Source: an uncultured Peptostreptococcaceae bacterium (lineage in GTDB: Bacteria > Bacillota > Clostridia > Peptostreptococcales > Anaerovoracaceae). Taken from it: 64,000 bases of DNA. Positions 26,727 through 34,998 of the stretch are shown here, in pieces. The DNA lies in the NCBI GenBank assembly GCA_910588185.1, contig CAJUQR010000007.1, positions 1-64,000 of the forward strand, in the 5' to 3' direction. The notes beneath the pieces were generated by a model. The model searched no databases. It worked only from the letters and a program-made list of their open reading frames with translations, and was not told the DNA's origin. The stretch's first letter is position 1. Every line of letters starts with the position of its first letter. The position numbers and the translations under genes were made by a program.

Positions 26727-28627
26727 TATAAAGCTTCCTCCTTCACTTCTTTAACGGCTACAGCCTCATTTGAGGATGTAAGATGAGTTGTTTCATGTTT
26801 TACAACTTCGCTGCCGTCTTCCTTGGCATAGGTGACTTTATTCAATACATAATAATCTGAATCTAATGCTCTTATTTCACCTATCTCCAACTTGTTCACA
26901 CCTACTAAACCTTCTGCTAAAGCATTATTGTCTCTTAAACTATTATAGTGAGTTATTATGCTTTCGACTATTGCCTGTCCAAACGTTATTTCTTTTCCAT
27001 CATCATCTTTTTTCCAAACGTCGTTTTGAAAATCTTTTGTCTGGGCAATTTGTTCAAATGCATATGAACTATCAAGACTATATTTTAGGTGATTATCTTC
27101 TGAAATGCTTCCTATATTAGGAGCTTTTGTTGAAAATCCATTAATATATTCTGTTATATAAGTCGTAGTTACTGCAGGCTCTTGACTTGGATCATTCTCA
27201 ATTTGTTCTTGTTCACCTCCGCCGAAAATTCCTGTTACAGAGGAAACAAATTTATCTACACCTTTGGAAAATCCGCTTTCCGGAGCTATGACCTTAGCTC
27301 CTATAATTACTACCTCTGCTGCAACCAATATAGCTAAAATTATTATTATAACCTTTAAGAAAGGAACTCTTTTCTTTTCTACTTCATCTTCTTCGTCATC
27401 TTCATATTCTTGTTGTTCTGATTGCTGAATTTGTTCCGGCTTGTCTTCCTCCTCTTTTTCTTCTCCGGAATCATCATCGCCATCATCAATAACGTCGCTG
27501 TAATAGTTAATATCTTCAGAGGGAAAGACATCTGAGAATCTGAGCTTTGTCTTCTCCTCTTGTGTAAGTTCCTCCTCGAATTGTAACCCTCCTCCGTTGT
27601 CTGATTCGTTTGGAGATTCATCTGAGAATTCGTCACGAAAGGGACAATCTTCATCACTCTCCGTTTCTGCGGCTTCCTCTTCAACTTTCCCAAGCTCTTC
27701 TGTAACTAAAGGTATCGCAATAACATTTTCTTCGAACTCATTGTCCATATCATTCTGCACGTCAGCTTCTTCATTAACCTCTGCCACATCCAAATCTTCT
27801 ATTACTATTTCAGCTGTTGCTGGAGGAAGCACAGTTTCTACTTCCTGCAAATGATTCCCATGTAATAAGTCAGGTTCAACAAAAATATCTTCAAAAGTCG
27901 GAGGTTCCTTTGGCTTCTGATCTGCTTTTTCATCAGAAGAAGTCAATTCTCCCCATTGACTCTTATGTTCCTTTTCCAATTTTTCTATGTGAGCACGCTC
28001 TCTATCTAATAACTCCTGGAACGCATCTCTTTTGGCATTATATGTATTAAATTTATCTCTTGGTTCTTCAAAACTTCCGGGTTTGTACTGCAATGTCATC
28101 TCAAGTTCTCTTTCTGCATCTTGAGACACATGGCTCGGCGCTTCTCCAAAAAGTTCTTTTTCAAGTTCTTCTATAGATAAAGCTCCAGTTTGTTTATCTT
28201 CCTTTTTAGGTTCTTCTGATACTATTACATGTTTCTCTGTCTCTTCGGGCTCTTCCGGTTTTTCTTCCTGCTTAGGCACGATTTTTTCTACATCAACATC
28301 TCTTGTATCTTTCTTTTTATCAAGTACATCATCCCAATTAAATTTAAAATCTTCTTCTTCCTTTGGTTTGTTTCCTGCAAAACCGTCCAAATCCCAATTA
28401 AAACTAATACTTTCTTTCTTAGGTTCTCTGCTGTATTGTTGATCGTTTTCAGCAAACTCCTCGACCCTCTGTTGTGCTTCAAGTTTAAATGGCGGATTAA
28501 AAACAATATCTGAATATCTGCTATCTGTAACTGTTTCCTTAGGTTCCTCCGCTCTTACTCTATTACCGCAATGTGCACAAAAGATATCTTCATCGTGTAA
28601 TTGTTTGCCACATTTTGTACAAAACAT
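26726..28627 (-). CDS. Zinc-ribbon, acidic, single-pass membrane protein
   Basis: 633 residues of unknown function. Residues 1-22 are a zinc ribbon (Cys3, Cys6, Cys17, Cys20: CTKCG...CAHCG). Residues about 30-420 are very acidic, low-complexity and probably disordered or coiled. One membrane helix follows at about 424-446 (VIIIILAILVAAEVVIIGA). The last 185 residues would be extracytoplasmic and include a folded-looking segment with KVTYAKEDGSEVV. Coupled to UPF0182 by TAATG and 14 nt downstream of another acidic membrane protein, suggesting a membrane complex; its role is not known. Confidence 0.8.
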   Translation of the reverse strand: MFCTKCGKQLHDEDIFCAHCGNRVRAEEPKETVTDSRYSDIVFNPPFKLEAQQRVEEFAENDQQYSREPKKESISFNWDLDGFAGNKPKEEEDFKFNWDDVLDKKKDTRDVDVEKIVPKQEEKPEEPEETEKHVIVSEEPKKEDKQTGALSIEELEKELFGEAPSHVSQDAERELEMTLQYKPGSFEEPRDKFNTYNAKRDAFQELLDRERAHIEKLEKEHKSQWGELTSSDEKADQKPKEPPTFEDIFVEPDLLHGNHLQEVETVLPPATAEIVIEDLDVAEVNEEADVQNDMDNEFEENVIAIPLVTEELGKVEEEAAETESDEDCPFRDEFSDESPNESDNGGGLQFEEELTQEEKTKLRFSDVFPSEDINYYSDVIDDGDDDSGEEKEEEDKPEQIQQSEQQEYEDDEEDEVEKKRVPFLKVIIIILAILVAAEVVIIGAKVIAPESGFSKGVDKFVSSVTGIFGGGEQEQIENDPSQEPAVTTTYITEYINGFSTKAPNIGSISEDNHLKYSLDSSYAFEQIAQTKDFQNDVWKKDDDGKEITFGQAIVESIITHYNSLRDNNALAEGLVGVNKLEIGEIRALDSDYYVLNKVTYAKEDGSEVVKHETTHLTSSNEAVAVKEVKEEAL

Positions 28628-28641
28628 TTTTTACGCCTCCG

Positions 28642-29406
28642 TTAATCTCTGATTTGTCTCTCAAGTTCTTCTTCCGTAAATACTCTGCCTGATCTTGCAG
28701 TGTTAAAATTATTCGGTCCAAATTTGCCATGTCTTTCGACAGGTTCCCTGCGATCTTGTTCAATAAATAAAGATAAGTCTTTATCTAAATCTTTCATATC
28801 TTCATATGATTTTGTTGCAGACTTTGATTCAATGCTGTCATCCTGCAAAGCTTCTGCAAGCTCTTCAGATTCCTCAAAAGTTTTTACAACTTCTTGCTGT
28901 GAACCTCCATCCTCTTTACAATCACAGTACTTTATCCGCAATTCAGCGCTTTGAATCTTTATTTCAACTTCTTGTAAATCTTTAGAAGAAACCTTTGCAA
29001 TTTCTTGAATCAATTCTTCAGGAAAAATTATATTTTGTGTACATTTATGAGATGCCTCAGATTTTTCATCTTCCGAATCTTGTTTCATTTCAATATTTTT
29101 TCCGTCCCGAGAATCCTCCGAAAAAGGCTTTTCCGGTTTATCTGTTAATTCATCTTTATCTTTTAGTTTTTCATCATGAGATTCCTTATTACCTTTATCC
29201 TGATTTTCTTCTTCTGCTTGTCCAAAATATATACTTTCATCAAAATCAAGATCTTCATCATTTATTTCTTTTTTAGCGATAGATCTTATCACTGCTATGA
29301 TAATTATAAGTATAACAACTATTGCCCCTATCATCATTATAGCGTCAGACTGATCGCGGCAAAATTCCACAGCTTTATCAAATAATTGCCTGATACTTTC
29401 AAGCAT
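28642..29406 (-). CDS. Acidic single-pass membrane protein of unknown function
   Basis: 254 residues. One membrane helix near residues 22-43 (IMMIGAIVVILIIIIAVI) is followed by a long Glu/Asp/Lys-rich cytoplasmic tail with no recognised domain, ending FTEEELERQIRD. I use the ATG at 29406, with GGAGAG 8 nt upstream; an upstream extension has no ribosome binding site. First gene of the row with the zinc-ribbon and UPF0182 proteins. Its composition resembles its neighbour, so the two may work together. Confidence 0.7.
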   Translation of the reverse strand: MLESIRQLFDKAVEFCRDQSDAIMMIGAIVVILIIIIAVIRSIAKKEINDEDLDFDESIYFGQAEEENQDKGNKESHDEKLKDKDELTDKPEKPFSEDSRDGKNIEMKQDSEDEKSEASHKCTQNIIFPEELIQEIAKVSSKDLQEVEIKIQSAELRIKYCDCKEDGGSQQEVVKTFEESEELAEALQDDSIESKSATKSYEDMKDLDKDLSLFIEQDRREPVERHGKFGPNNFNTARSGRVFTEEELERQIRD

Positions 29407-29516
29407 AATTATCTCTCTCCATTCTATAGTTCTTTCTATTATATAACAAATAGGTAAGGATTGCAAAGAAAAAAGCGCAAGTATATGGAATAGAATCTAA
29501 TTAAAAAATCAAACTA

Positions 29517-29557
29517 AAAGGACTGGTTCTTGCTTATTGCCAAAACCAATCCTTATT
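29517..29557. terminator. Imperfect stem-loop in the spacer, possible terminator
   Basis: AAGGACTGGTTCTTG pairs with CCAAAACCAATCCTT around a short loop with a few mismatches. It lies downstream of the small minus-strand gene at 29667-29810 and could end its transcript. Confidence 0.45.
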
Positions 29558-29666
29558 AGTTAATTTAGTTTACATAGATATCAATCCTTATCCAGCTATT
29601 GGAAGCTAGATAAAAATTGTATTTGTAAGTTGATTGAAAAGCTAATCAGCCTTTTCTACCGCCTGA

Positions 29667-29810
29667 TCATCTGCTGCTGCGCTGACTTTTATCGCTGTTC
29701 TGGTTTTTCTGATTCTTGTTGCTCTTTTCGTTTCTGTTTTCGTTTGAGCTTTTCTCAGAAGTGTACTTATTATCACTTATACGGTTATTGTTTTTGTTTG
29801 ATTCTTTCAT
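29667..29810 (-). CDS. Small Asn/Ser/Lys-rich hydrophilic protein, 47 aa
   Basis: Short reading frame with a strong ribosome binding site (GAGGAGGG, 8 nt before the ATG). The product begins MKESNKNNNR, ends DKSQRSSR and contains almost only Asn, Lys, Ser, Glu, Gln and Arg; no hydrophobic core, so probably unfolded. I do not recognise the family. Small basic or acid-soluble spore-type proteins are one speculative possibility. It stands alone between two long AT-rich spacers. Confidence 0.5.
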   Translation of the reverse strand: MKESNKNNNRISDNKYTSEKSSNENRNEKSNKNQKNQNSDKSQRSSR

Positions 29811-29903
29811 TTTTTCATCCCTCCTCTAAGAATATTTTGTTCACAATATGAAAAACTATAATAGGTAAAATGAGGTTTTATTTCATTATTTTTTAAATTT
29901 TTG

Positions 29904-29932
29904 TTGACAAGCATTTATGAAAATGCTAATAT
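29904..29932 (+). promoter_or_regulatory. Sigma-A promoter of tRNA-Lys
   Basis: TTGACA at 29904-29909 and TAATAT at 29927-29932 with a 17-nt spacer, 40 nt before the tRNA. Confidence 0.8.
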
Positions 29933-29971
29933 GTCTAATGTGTCGATTGGCAAAAACAAACAATTTAATAT

Positions 29972-30047
29972 GCATCTTTAGCTCAGCTGGCAGAGCACCT
30001 GACTCTTAATCAGGGTGTCCAGGGTTCGAACCCCTGAAGATGCACCA
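29972..30047 (+). tRNA. tRNA-Lys (anticodon CTT)
   Basis: Full cloverleaf: acceptor GCATCTT/AAGATGC, D arm GCTC/GAGC, anticodon stem CCTGA/TCAGG with loop CTCTTAA (anticodon CTT), T arm CAGGG-TTCGAAC-CCCTG, and encoded CCA end at 30045-30047. Own promoter upstream and a strong terminator directly downstream. Confidence 0.97.
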
Positions 30048-30050
30048 AAG

Positions 30051-30084
30051 AAATAATGAGCGATTTTTCGCTCATTATTTTTTT
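30051..30084 (+). terminator. Terminator of tRNA-Lys
   Basis: Stem AAATAATGAGCG / CGCTCATTATTT with a 6-nt loop and a run of T, starting four bases after the tRNA. Confidence 0.92.
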
Positions 30085-30093
30085 AATCGTTTA

Positions 30094-30232
30094 TGGAGGT
30101 TCGAACCCGAGAGGGCATTGGCGTTCATGAATCAGTTCAGTGAACTGATGAATAGCTAATGGTCCGATGGCGCACCAATGTGCGCCGAGGAGAAAGCACT
30201 TGCGAAGCAAGAGCGGTCGAACCCCTGAAGAT
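30094..30232 (+). repeat. tRNA-linked element with three perfect palindromes and a tRNA 3'-end duplication
   Basis: The segment begins with a T-loop-like GGTTCGAACCC (30098-30108) and ends with TCGAACCCCTGAAGAT (30217-30232), an exact 16-nt copy of the tRNA-Lys 3' part (30026-30041). In between are three perfect inverted repeats: 30131-30149 (ATCAGTTCA-G-TGAACTGAT), 30169-30186 (GGCGCAC-CAAT-GTGCGCC) and 30199-30211 (CTTGC-GAA-GCAAG). It encodes no convincing protein. It may be a remnant of an integration event at the tRNA or a genomic repeat class placed behind tRNAs. Confidence 0.65.
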
Positions 30233-30819
30233 AATGATGTTGAAATTGAATGATGTTGTAAAAATTTTAGAAATTTCTTAAAAAAGTCAACAAAATGATT
30301 ATTTAAGCACAATTTCTCCTCTATATTATGGTCTGCGTTGACAAAAACAAACTTTTTTCTTCCATTTTGTCAAAGTTATTGGCGATTTGTTGTCTTTTAG
30401 TGTGATTTCTGCCTTAAAATGTCAACCTTAAGGACAGTCATGTTGTAAGTTTCCAATAAACTATACAAATTATACAACATTTTAAACATATACCCTTTGC
30501 AAAACCCATGTTGAATTCTGTCGATGTTGTAACTTTATCTTAATTTTCATAAGTTTTACATCATTTTTTGAAAAACGGCTGTAAAATTCATAGAAATTTC
30601 AAATCATACAGCATACCGGCTCATTCTTATTTTTTCGGATCCGATCCTATTAAATCCCCATTACTTTTTAATTATTCGTGGGCTTCAACTTAATACCTCG
30701 GAAAAGATTAGAGGAATTATATAAAATATTAAAATTAAAATTAAAGTTAATTTTAATTGTACTTAACTAAAATACATAATATAATAATTTTAAAACATTT
30801 TAAACTTAAGAGGTATAAT
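30233..30819. other. AT-rich intergenic region after tRNA-Lys
   Basis: About 590 bp with no credible gene. ATGTTGTA words occur at about 30252, 30450 and 30533 and inverted at about 30471; GTTGACAAAA words also occur. The same words appear in the other long spacers, so this may be degraded repeat or former coding DNA. Confidence 0.5.
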
Positions 30820-31327
30820 GTGCAAAAAGATATCAGCTGGAAATCTGTTGTTAAGGCTTCAATTTTGTATGCAATTATAGGATTATTTCTATACTATATT
30901 TCTATGCTCATTCCTATATTGATAAATGCAAGTACTCTCGAAAATACTACAGAAATCTCTCTTTTTTATATAAATTCATTAAGTATATTTGCTATTTTTC
31001 TAAATCTATTTATCTTTTTAGGGATATATTCATTAATTTTTAGCACGTTTTTTTCTATAGCAAAAAAATAAGATTAAAAAATTTAAATTCATCTATACTT
31101 TTAAAATTTAGTATTTTACTTGTACCTCCAGCTTTTTTTCTTTATTTCTTATTGGGTTTAAATTTAATGTAGACGCTTCAACTTTTTTACCATACTTTGA
31201 TATTCATAATATAGATAACAATATGGTAGATAATTTTCTCTTTTTCTTTCTATTACATTTAGGAAATTTTATAGTAGGATTTTTTATATCTAATTTTCTT
31301 CAATATAATAATACGTCCTCAAAATAA
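30820..31327 (+). pseudogene. Membrane protein gene broken by two frameshifts
   Basis: A GTG start at 30820 follows AGAGG and opens a hydrophobic frame (VQKDISWKSVVKASILYAI) that stops at 31071 in a run of seven A. Shifting frame there continues another hydrophobic stretch (RLKNLNSSILLKFSILLVPP) to a stop at about 31173, and a further shift gives a third stretch ending at 31327 (LLHLGNFIVGFFISNFLQ). Joined, they make a protein of about 168 residues with four membrane helices. I do not recognise the family. Sequencing error at homopolymers could mimic this, but two events within 120 bp favour decay. Confidence 0.65.
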
Positions 31328-31350
31328 GGGAAGAAATATTCTTCCCTTAT
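31326..31350 (+). terminator. Stem-loop after the broken membrane protein gene
   Basis: Perfect stem AAGGGAAGAA / TTCTTCCCTT with a 3-nt loop, overlapping the last stop codon. The T tract is weak, so the function could also serve the minus-strand genes on the other side. Confidence 0.6.
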
Positions 31351-31360
31351 TCTATAATAA

Positions 31361-31477
31361 CTAAAATCTTGACAATAAATAATCTGCAAAAGCTTTGCAA
31401 GAAGCAGACTCTTCCGTATCTGTCGCCTCACCCTTTAAATCTTTAAATAAATAAAACTCTTCTAGTCCATTCGTCAT
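31361..31477 (-). CDS. Small 38-aa protein coupled to a membrane protein
   Basis: Its ATG overlaps the stop of the preceding membrane protein gene in ATGA (31474-31477), so it can be translated by termination-reinitiation. The product starts MTNGLEEFYLF and ends KAFADYLLSRF, with an acidic Thr/Glu/Ser centre and one Cys. Not recognised. The arrangement, small peptide after a four-helix membrane protein, could suggest a peptide with its partner, but it lacks a Gly-Gly leader or AgrD pattern. It may also be a chance frame. Confidence 0.4.
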   Translation of the reverse strand: MTNGLEEFYLFKDLKGEATDTEESASCKAFADYLLSRF

Positions 31478-31884
31478 TTTCTTTCTATCCATTTATTTAT
31501 TCGTAAACATATAATTATTCCTAAAGCAATTCCTAAAATCACATTAAAATACATTTCTTTATCTAAAGTTGAAATTGAAACAAGACCTTTTGTCCAAAAA
31601 TATATAGGTTTTAAAAATGCCGCAAACGCCAGTAAAATAAGAATTAAAACCATAATAATTTTATGCGAAAAAATTTTATCATCTACAGCTTCCCCTATTA
31701 TAAAACCTATGAAAATGCCACAAATAAGATATCCTAATATTTCAAGATATATAGCAATTGGCACATTTAAAAATGTCATACCTCCTATCTCATAATTATA
31801 TGGTGGTGTCAAAAAGTCCATTATGAAAATTACATATATTAAAAGCACTATTATTTTAATAAATATTCTTGTAAATTTACTCAT
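31474..31884 (-). CDS. Four-helix membrane protein of unknown function
   Basis: 136 residues with helices at about 8-26, 42-66, 72-94 and 110-130 and the loop EAVDDKIFSHK. No family recognised. Ribosome binding site AAGGGAA lies about 9 nt before the ATG. It is the only apparently intact larger gene in a patch of decayed genes and overlaps a 38-codon frame at its end. Confidence 0.6.
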   Translation of the reverse strand: MSKFTRIFIKIIVLLIYVIFIMDFLTPPYNYEIGGMTFLNVPIAIYLEILGYLICGIFIGFIIGEAVDDKIFSHKIIMVLILILLAFAAFLKPIYFWTKGLVSISTLDKEMYFNVILGIALGIIICLRINKWIERK

Positions 31885-31984
31885 GATATAATTCCCTTCT
31901 CATTTTTAATTTCACACACAAACTCTTTTTTCATTATATATTTATACATAACCATAAAATACATAAACGTTAGTTTTCTAGATA

Positions 31985-32024
31985 AAAAATATATGCAGCC
32001 ATAAATATGGCTGCATATATTTTT
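31985..32024 (-). terminator. Terminator of the secreted-protein pseudogene
   Basis: Long stem AAAATATATGCAGCC / GGCTGCATATATTTTT with a short loop just past the stop codon at 32029. Confidence 0.88.
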
Positions 32025-32028
32025 AAAC

Positions 32029-32838
32029 TTAAGTATAATAATCTCCCCAATCAAAAGCCATATATCCTGTAGTAGTATATGATGAAACTGTTCTCTTAAG
32101 GGTATAATGCATTCGTCCTGCATTATTTCCCGGAGGAATTTCAACGTATCCTTGCTGATTAGTAAGATAGGTGTTTGCAACACCTATTCCAGGGTTAACA
32201 ACTGTCATGTCAGGAGTCTTAACTCCTGAGCCAATATATTTTCCTGAACTATTAAATACCAGTCCTTCTGCTTTGCTTGTAAATCTTATTCTGCTACATG
32301 TCATTTGAGGGTCACTCTTTTTTACATAAGTTCCTATGTATTTAGTAACCATTACCCGTTCCCCACCTGGCATCTCCATTACTTTATAAACAGCTGAATA
32401 TGATAATTTCACATCACAATCTGTCTTATTTTTAATGTCTTCGTGGGAATTTATTGGCCCAACTGCTTTTGTCTCATACTCATTATCAATAATTATAGTT
32501 GCTAAATATTCTCTTTCATCATCATTCAACAAAATTATATCCAAGTTGCTTTTTTGCTTTACAAGCTCTGTTTTTTCTTCTACCTTTTGGGAAGTATTCT
32601 TTAATTGTATATTCGCTAAGGGATCTATTTTTTATACTCCACCAACTGAAATATTTATATTTCTATCTATATCTTCATTTACCGGTTGAACATATCCATT
32701 TAATAAATCATTTATATGACTTTCAATACACCGTTCTTTTTCAGTCTTTTCAATGTTATCTACTTTTGCATAAGTTGGCATAAAAGAAATAGTAAAAAGC
32801 ATAATAACTGTAATCACTAAAACCATAATTCTTTTCAT
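32029..32838 (-). pseudogene. Secreted protein gene with an in-frame stop codon
   Basis: The frame starts at 32838 with a signal peptide (MKRIMVLVITVIMLFTISFM, cleavage probably after TYA at residue 24), reaches an in-frame TAA at 32632-32634 (codon 69, context SVGGV-stop-KIDPLAN) and then stays open in the same frame to 32029. The downstream part is 200 codons long and looks like a real beta-rich secreted domain (IPPGNNAGRMHYTL, MAFDWGDYYT). One base change, for example CAA to TAA, explains the break. Downstream restart at a TTG is possible but would lack the signal peptide. Family unknown. Recoding of TAA seems unlikely in this organism. Confidence 0.75.
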
Positions 32839-33099
32839 ATTAGATCCTCCTTATTATTCTCTATTATTTTACATTAGCTTATATTTTTTCCTCCTTGTAT
32901 TATAAAATAGTAGTTTTTATATCCCCTCTCCAAGGGACTTATTTATTTTAGTATAACTTCAGGCTCTAACATTGTCAAGATTTTATCAATTTGCCGCTAA
33001 ATGTAAAAGAAAATCCAAAGACCAAGGCCTTCTCCCAAACCACAAAAGACTGTATCCCCTCAACTAACATTGAAAAAATACAGCCTTTTCAATCAATAT

Positions 33100-33825
33100 T
33101 TATAACTTTTCCAGTGCTTCTAAAAGCTTGCTTCTGGTTTCGACTTTTTCGCATGCGTTTTCCTCAGCGCGATATTTTTCCATCATTCCTGCAAAAATCT
33201 CTGCCGTCGATGGCGGAGTATAACTTATGCAATCTGCACCTGCCTCTATAGTCTCAGTTATACTCTCTCCGGTAGGTCCCCCTGTAGCTATTATAGGCAC
33301 ATCAGGAAACTGCTCTCTTATACGTCTGACAATCTTAGGAGTATCCTTAGCTGCAGAAACATTCAATATAGATGCACCGGCAGCAAGACGCTTAGCTATG
33401 TCAACTTGATCATTTACTACAGTAACAATTATAGGTATATCCACAGAACTTTTTATCATTCTTATGTTATCGTTAGTCATAGGTGCATTGACAACAACAC
33501 CCCATGCTCCGTCCCCTTCAGCATCTTTGGCTATTACAGCACTTCTGACTCCTTGAGTTGTGCCGCCCCCTACTCCCACAAACACCGGCATAGGCGCTAC
33601 ACTTATTATAGCCTGTGATATTACCTGTTGTGGAGTAAAGGGATATACTGCAAAAACCGCATCTGCATTGCAACTTCGTATTATCGCAATATCTGTAGTA
33701 AATATTACAGATTTGATTCGTCTTCCCATTATCAAAAGTCCCTTTGCCTTATAAATCTCCTTGGGAATTTCCAAATACTTTGATCTGAGCTTGCCTTCGA
33801 TTCTAGGCAGTTCCTTTTTTTCCAT
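33100..33825 (-). CDS. Predicted TIM-barrel protein of unknown function
   Basis: 241 residues with the pattern of a phosphate-binding beta/alpha barrel: alternating hydrophobic strands (IKSVIFTTDIAII, VFVGVGGGTT, IPIIVTVVND, ILNVSAA) and a late PIIATGGPTGESITETIEAGAD motif like the phosphate site of NanE or IMP dehydrogenase-type barrels. The family is found in anaerobic Firmicutes, often named only hydrolase; the reaction is unknown. Start at 33825 has AAAGGA upstream. It follows the S4-domain gene by 45 nt and is likely co-transcribed. Confidence 0.7.
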   Translation of the reverse strand: MEKKELPRIEGKLRSKYLEIPKEIYKAKGLLIMGRRIKSVIFTTDIAIIRSCNADAVFAVYPFTPQQVISQAIISVAPMPVFVGVGGGTTQGVRSAVIAKDAEGDGAWGVVVNAPMTNDNIRMIKSSVDIPIIVTVVNDQVDIAKRLAAGASILNVSAAKDTPKIVRRIREQFPDVPIIATGGPTGESITETIEAGADCISYTPPSTAEIFAGMMEKYRAEENACEKVETRSKLLEALEKL

Positions 33826-33870
33826 CGATGTCCTTTCCCCCTTTTCGTGTATCAATTTTTATATAATTTT

Positions 33871-34656
33871 CTAAATGTACTTATCGAACTCTGCGTATAC
33901 TTTACCCTTTCGTGAAGTCCCCGAAATCCCTTTATATATGGCCTTTCCCTTACCTCTCAAAACTAACTTTTCATCACCTTTCAAAACAAAATCCGGCTTT
34001 TTATTTTCCACACTGTTAACAAAAACCAATCCGCTTGTGATAGCTTCAACCGCAATCTTTCTGGAAGTTCCAAAAACAGCAGACACTGCATTATCAAGTC
34101 TTACTGATGCAATCGGAACTCTTATATGTTCTATTTTTATATGTGCCAGCTTTAGCTTGTCCACGCCCAAAATGCTGCTTTTCACAGGAACTCGACCTGC
34201 TTTAATATAGTTTTCAGCTAAATACTCGGCAATTTCTCCATTTACTATGATTTGTGCACCGTCTTCAAAAACCAATATGTCTCCTATTTTTTCACGTTTT
34301 ATTCCTAAAGACAATATTGAGCCCATATAATCTGAATGTCTCAGTTTATCATTCTTAGTTGTTATGCTGACGTCAAGCAATACTAATGGAGAAATATCGG
34401 GATCAGAAGAAAAAAGAGAAAACAAATCTTCTTCACTGCTAACGTTAAAATAATCCGGAACAAAAATCACTTTTTTTCGTTCTGCATTATTATATCCTCC
34501 GTAGAAAAAAGCGCCTTCTTTTCTTTTGCTTTTAACAAATCCCATTACAGACGACTGCTGTGAAAGGTCTAAAAAATCCGTAGCAACAAGCGAATAATCT
34601 TTTTGAAACTTACTATATTTATCTTCAATTATATTTAGCAGTAATTTGTTTTCCAT
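33871..34656 (-). CDS. YlmH-type S4-domain RNA-binding protein
   Basis: 261 residues. The C-terminal S4 domain reads IASVRLDNAVSAVFGTSR, then AVEAITSGLVFVNS and KGDEKLVLRGKGK, the usual RNA-binding alpha-L fold. The N-terminal part matches the YlmH/S4-like family known next to division genes in Firmicutes, where recent work links YlmH to ribosome rescue. Here it is away from the division cluster, divergent from a TSCPD gene. No ribosome binding site conflict: ATG at 34656 fits. Confidence 0.85.
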   Translation of the reverse strand: MENKLLLNIIEDKYSKFQKDYSLVATDFLDLSQQSSVMGFVKSKRKEGAFFYGGYNNAERKKVIFVPDYFNVSSEEDLFSLFSSDPDISPLVLLDVSITTKNDKLRHSDYMGSILSLGIKREKIGDILVFEDGAQIIVNGEIAEYLAENYIKAGRVPVKSSILGVDKLKLAHIKIEHIRVPIASVRLDNAVSAVFGTSRKIAVEAITSGLVFVNSVENKKPDFVLKGDEKLVLRGKGKAIYKGISGTSRKGKVYAEFDKYI

Positions 34657-34701
34657 GGTATAATTATATCAAATAACTATTATTTTTAAAAGGAGATTAT
34701 T

Positions 34702-34947
34702 ATGGAGTATACATACATTCCTTCTAAAACTTGCTCAAGAGAAATCAAATTTGAAATAGAAAACAACAAAATAAAAAATGTGCGCTTCCTTGGAGGCTGC
34801 AACGGTAATTTAAAGGGCATTGCCGCACTGGTTGAAAATATGGACTGCAAAGAAGTAATAGATAAACTTTCCGGAATAACTTGCGGAGGCAAGTCCACTT
34901 CCTGCCCCGATCAACTGGCAAAGGCCATAAATGAAATAATAACCTAA
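34702..34947 (+). CDS. TSCPD domain protein (TIGR03905-like)
   Basis: 81-residue protein with the cysteine-bearing TSCPD fold: VRFLGGCNGNLKGIA, then ITCGGKSTSCPDQLAKAI. The domain also forms the C-terminal part of B12-dependent ribonucleotide reductases and occurs alone in Clostridia; function of the solo form is unknown. Strong ribosome binding site AAGGAGAT. It precedes the cation efflux gene by 51 nt. Confidence 0.88.
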   Translation: MEYTYIPSKTCSREIKFEIENNKIKNVRFLGGCNGNLKGIAALVENMDCKEVIDKLSGITCGGKSTSCPDQLAKAINEIIT

Positions 34948-34998
34948 TTTGGCATCAGACGACTCATCGCCATATACAAAATTTTTAATGAGGTTGAT

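Noticed and set aside
29630..29851. 73-codon Cys/Phe-rich frame on the plus strand
   Set aside because: It is the complement shadow of the small Asn-rich gene at 29667-29810, which has the better ribosome binding site.
30091..30312. 73-codon frame on the minus strand
   Set aside because: It lies entirely over the palindrome cluster and AT-rich spacer, has no ribosome binding site, and its composition follows the repeats.
31361..31477. AgrD-type signal peptide
   Set aside because: No AgrB-like protease nearby and no conserved Cys-containing thiolactone core in the right place.
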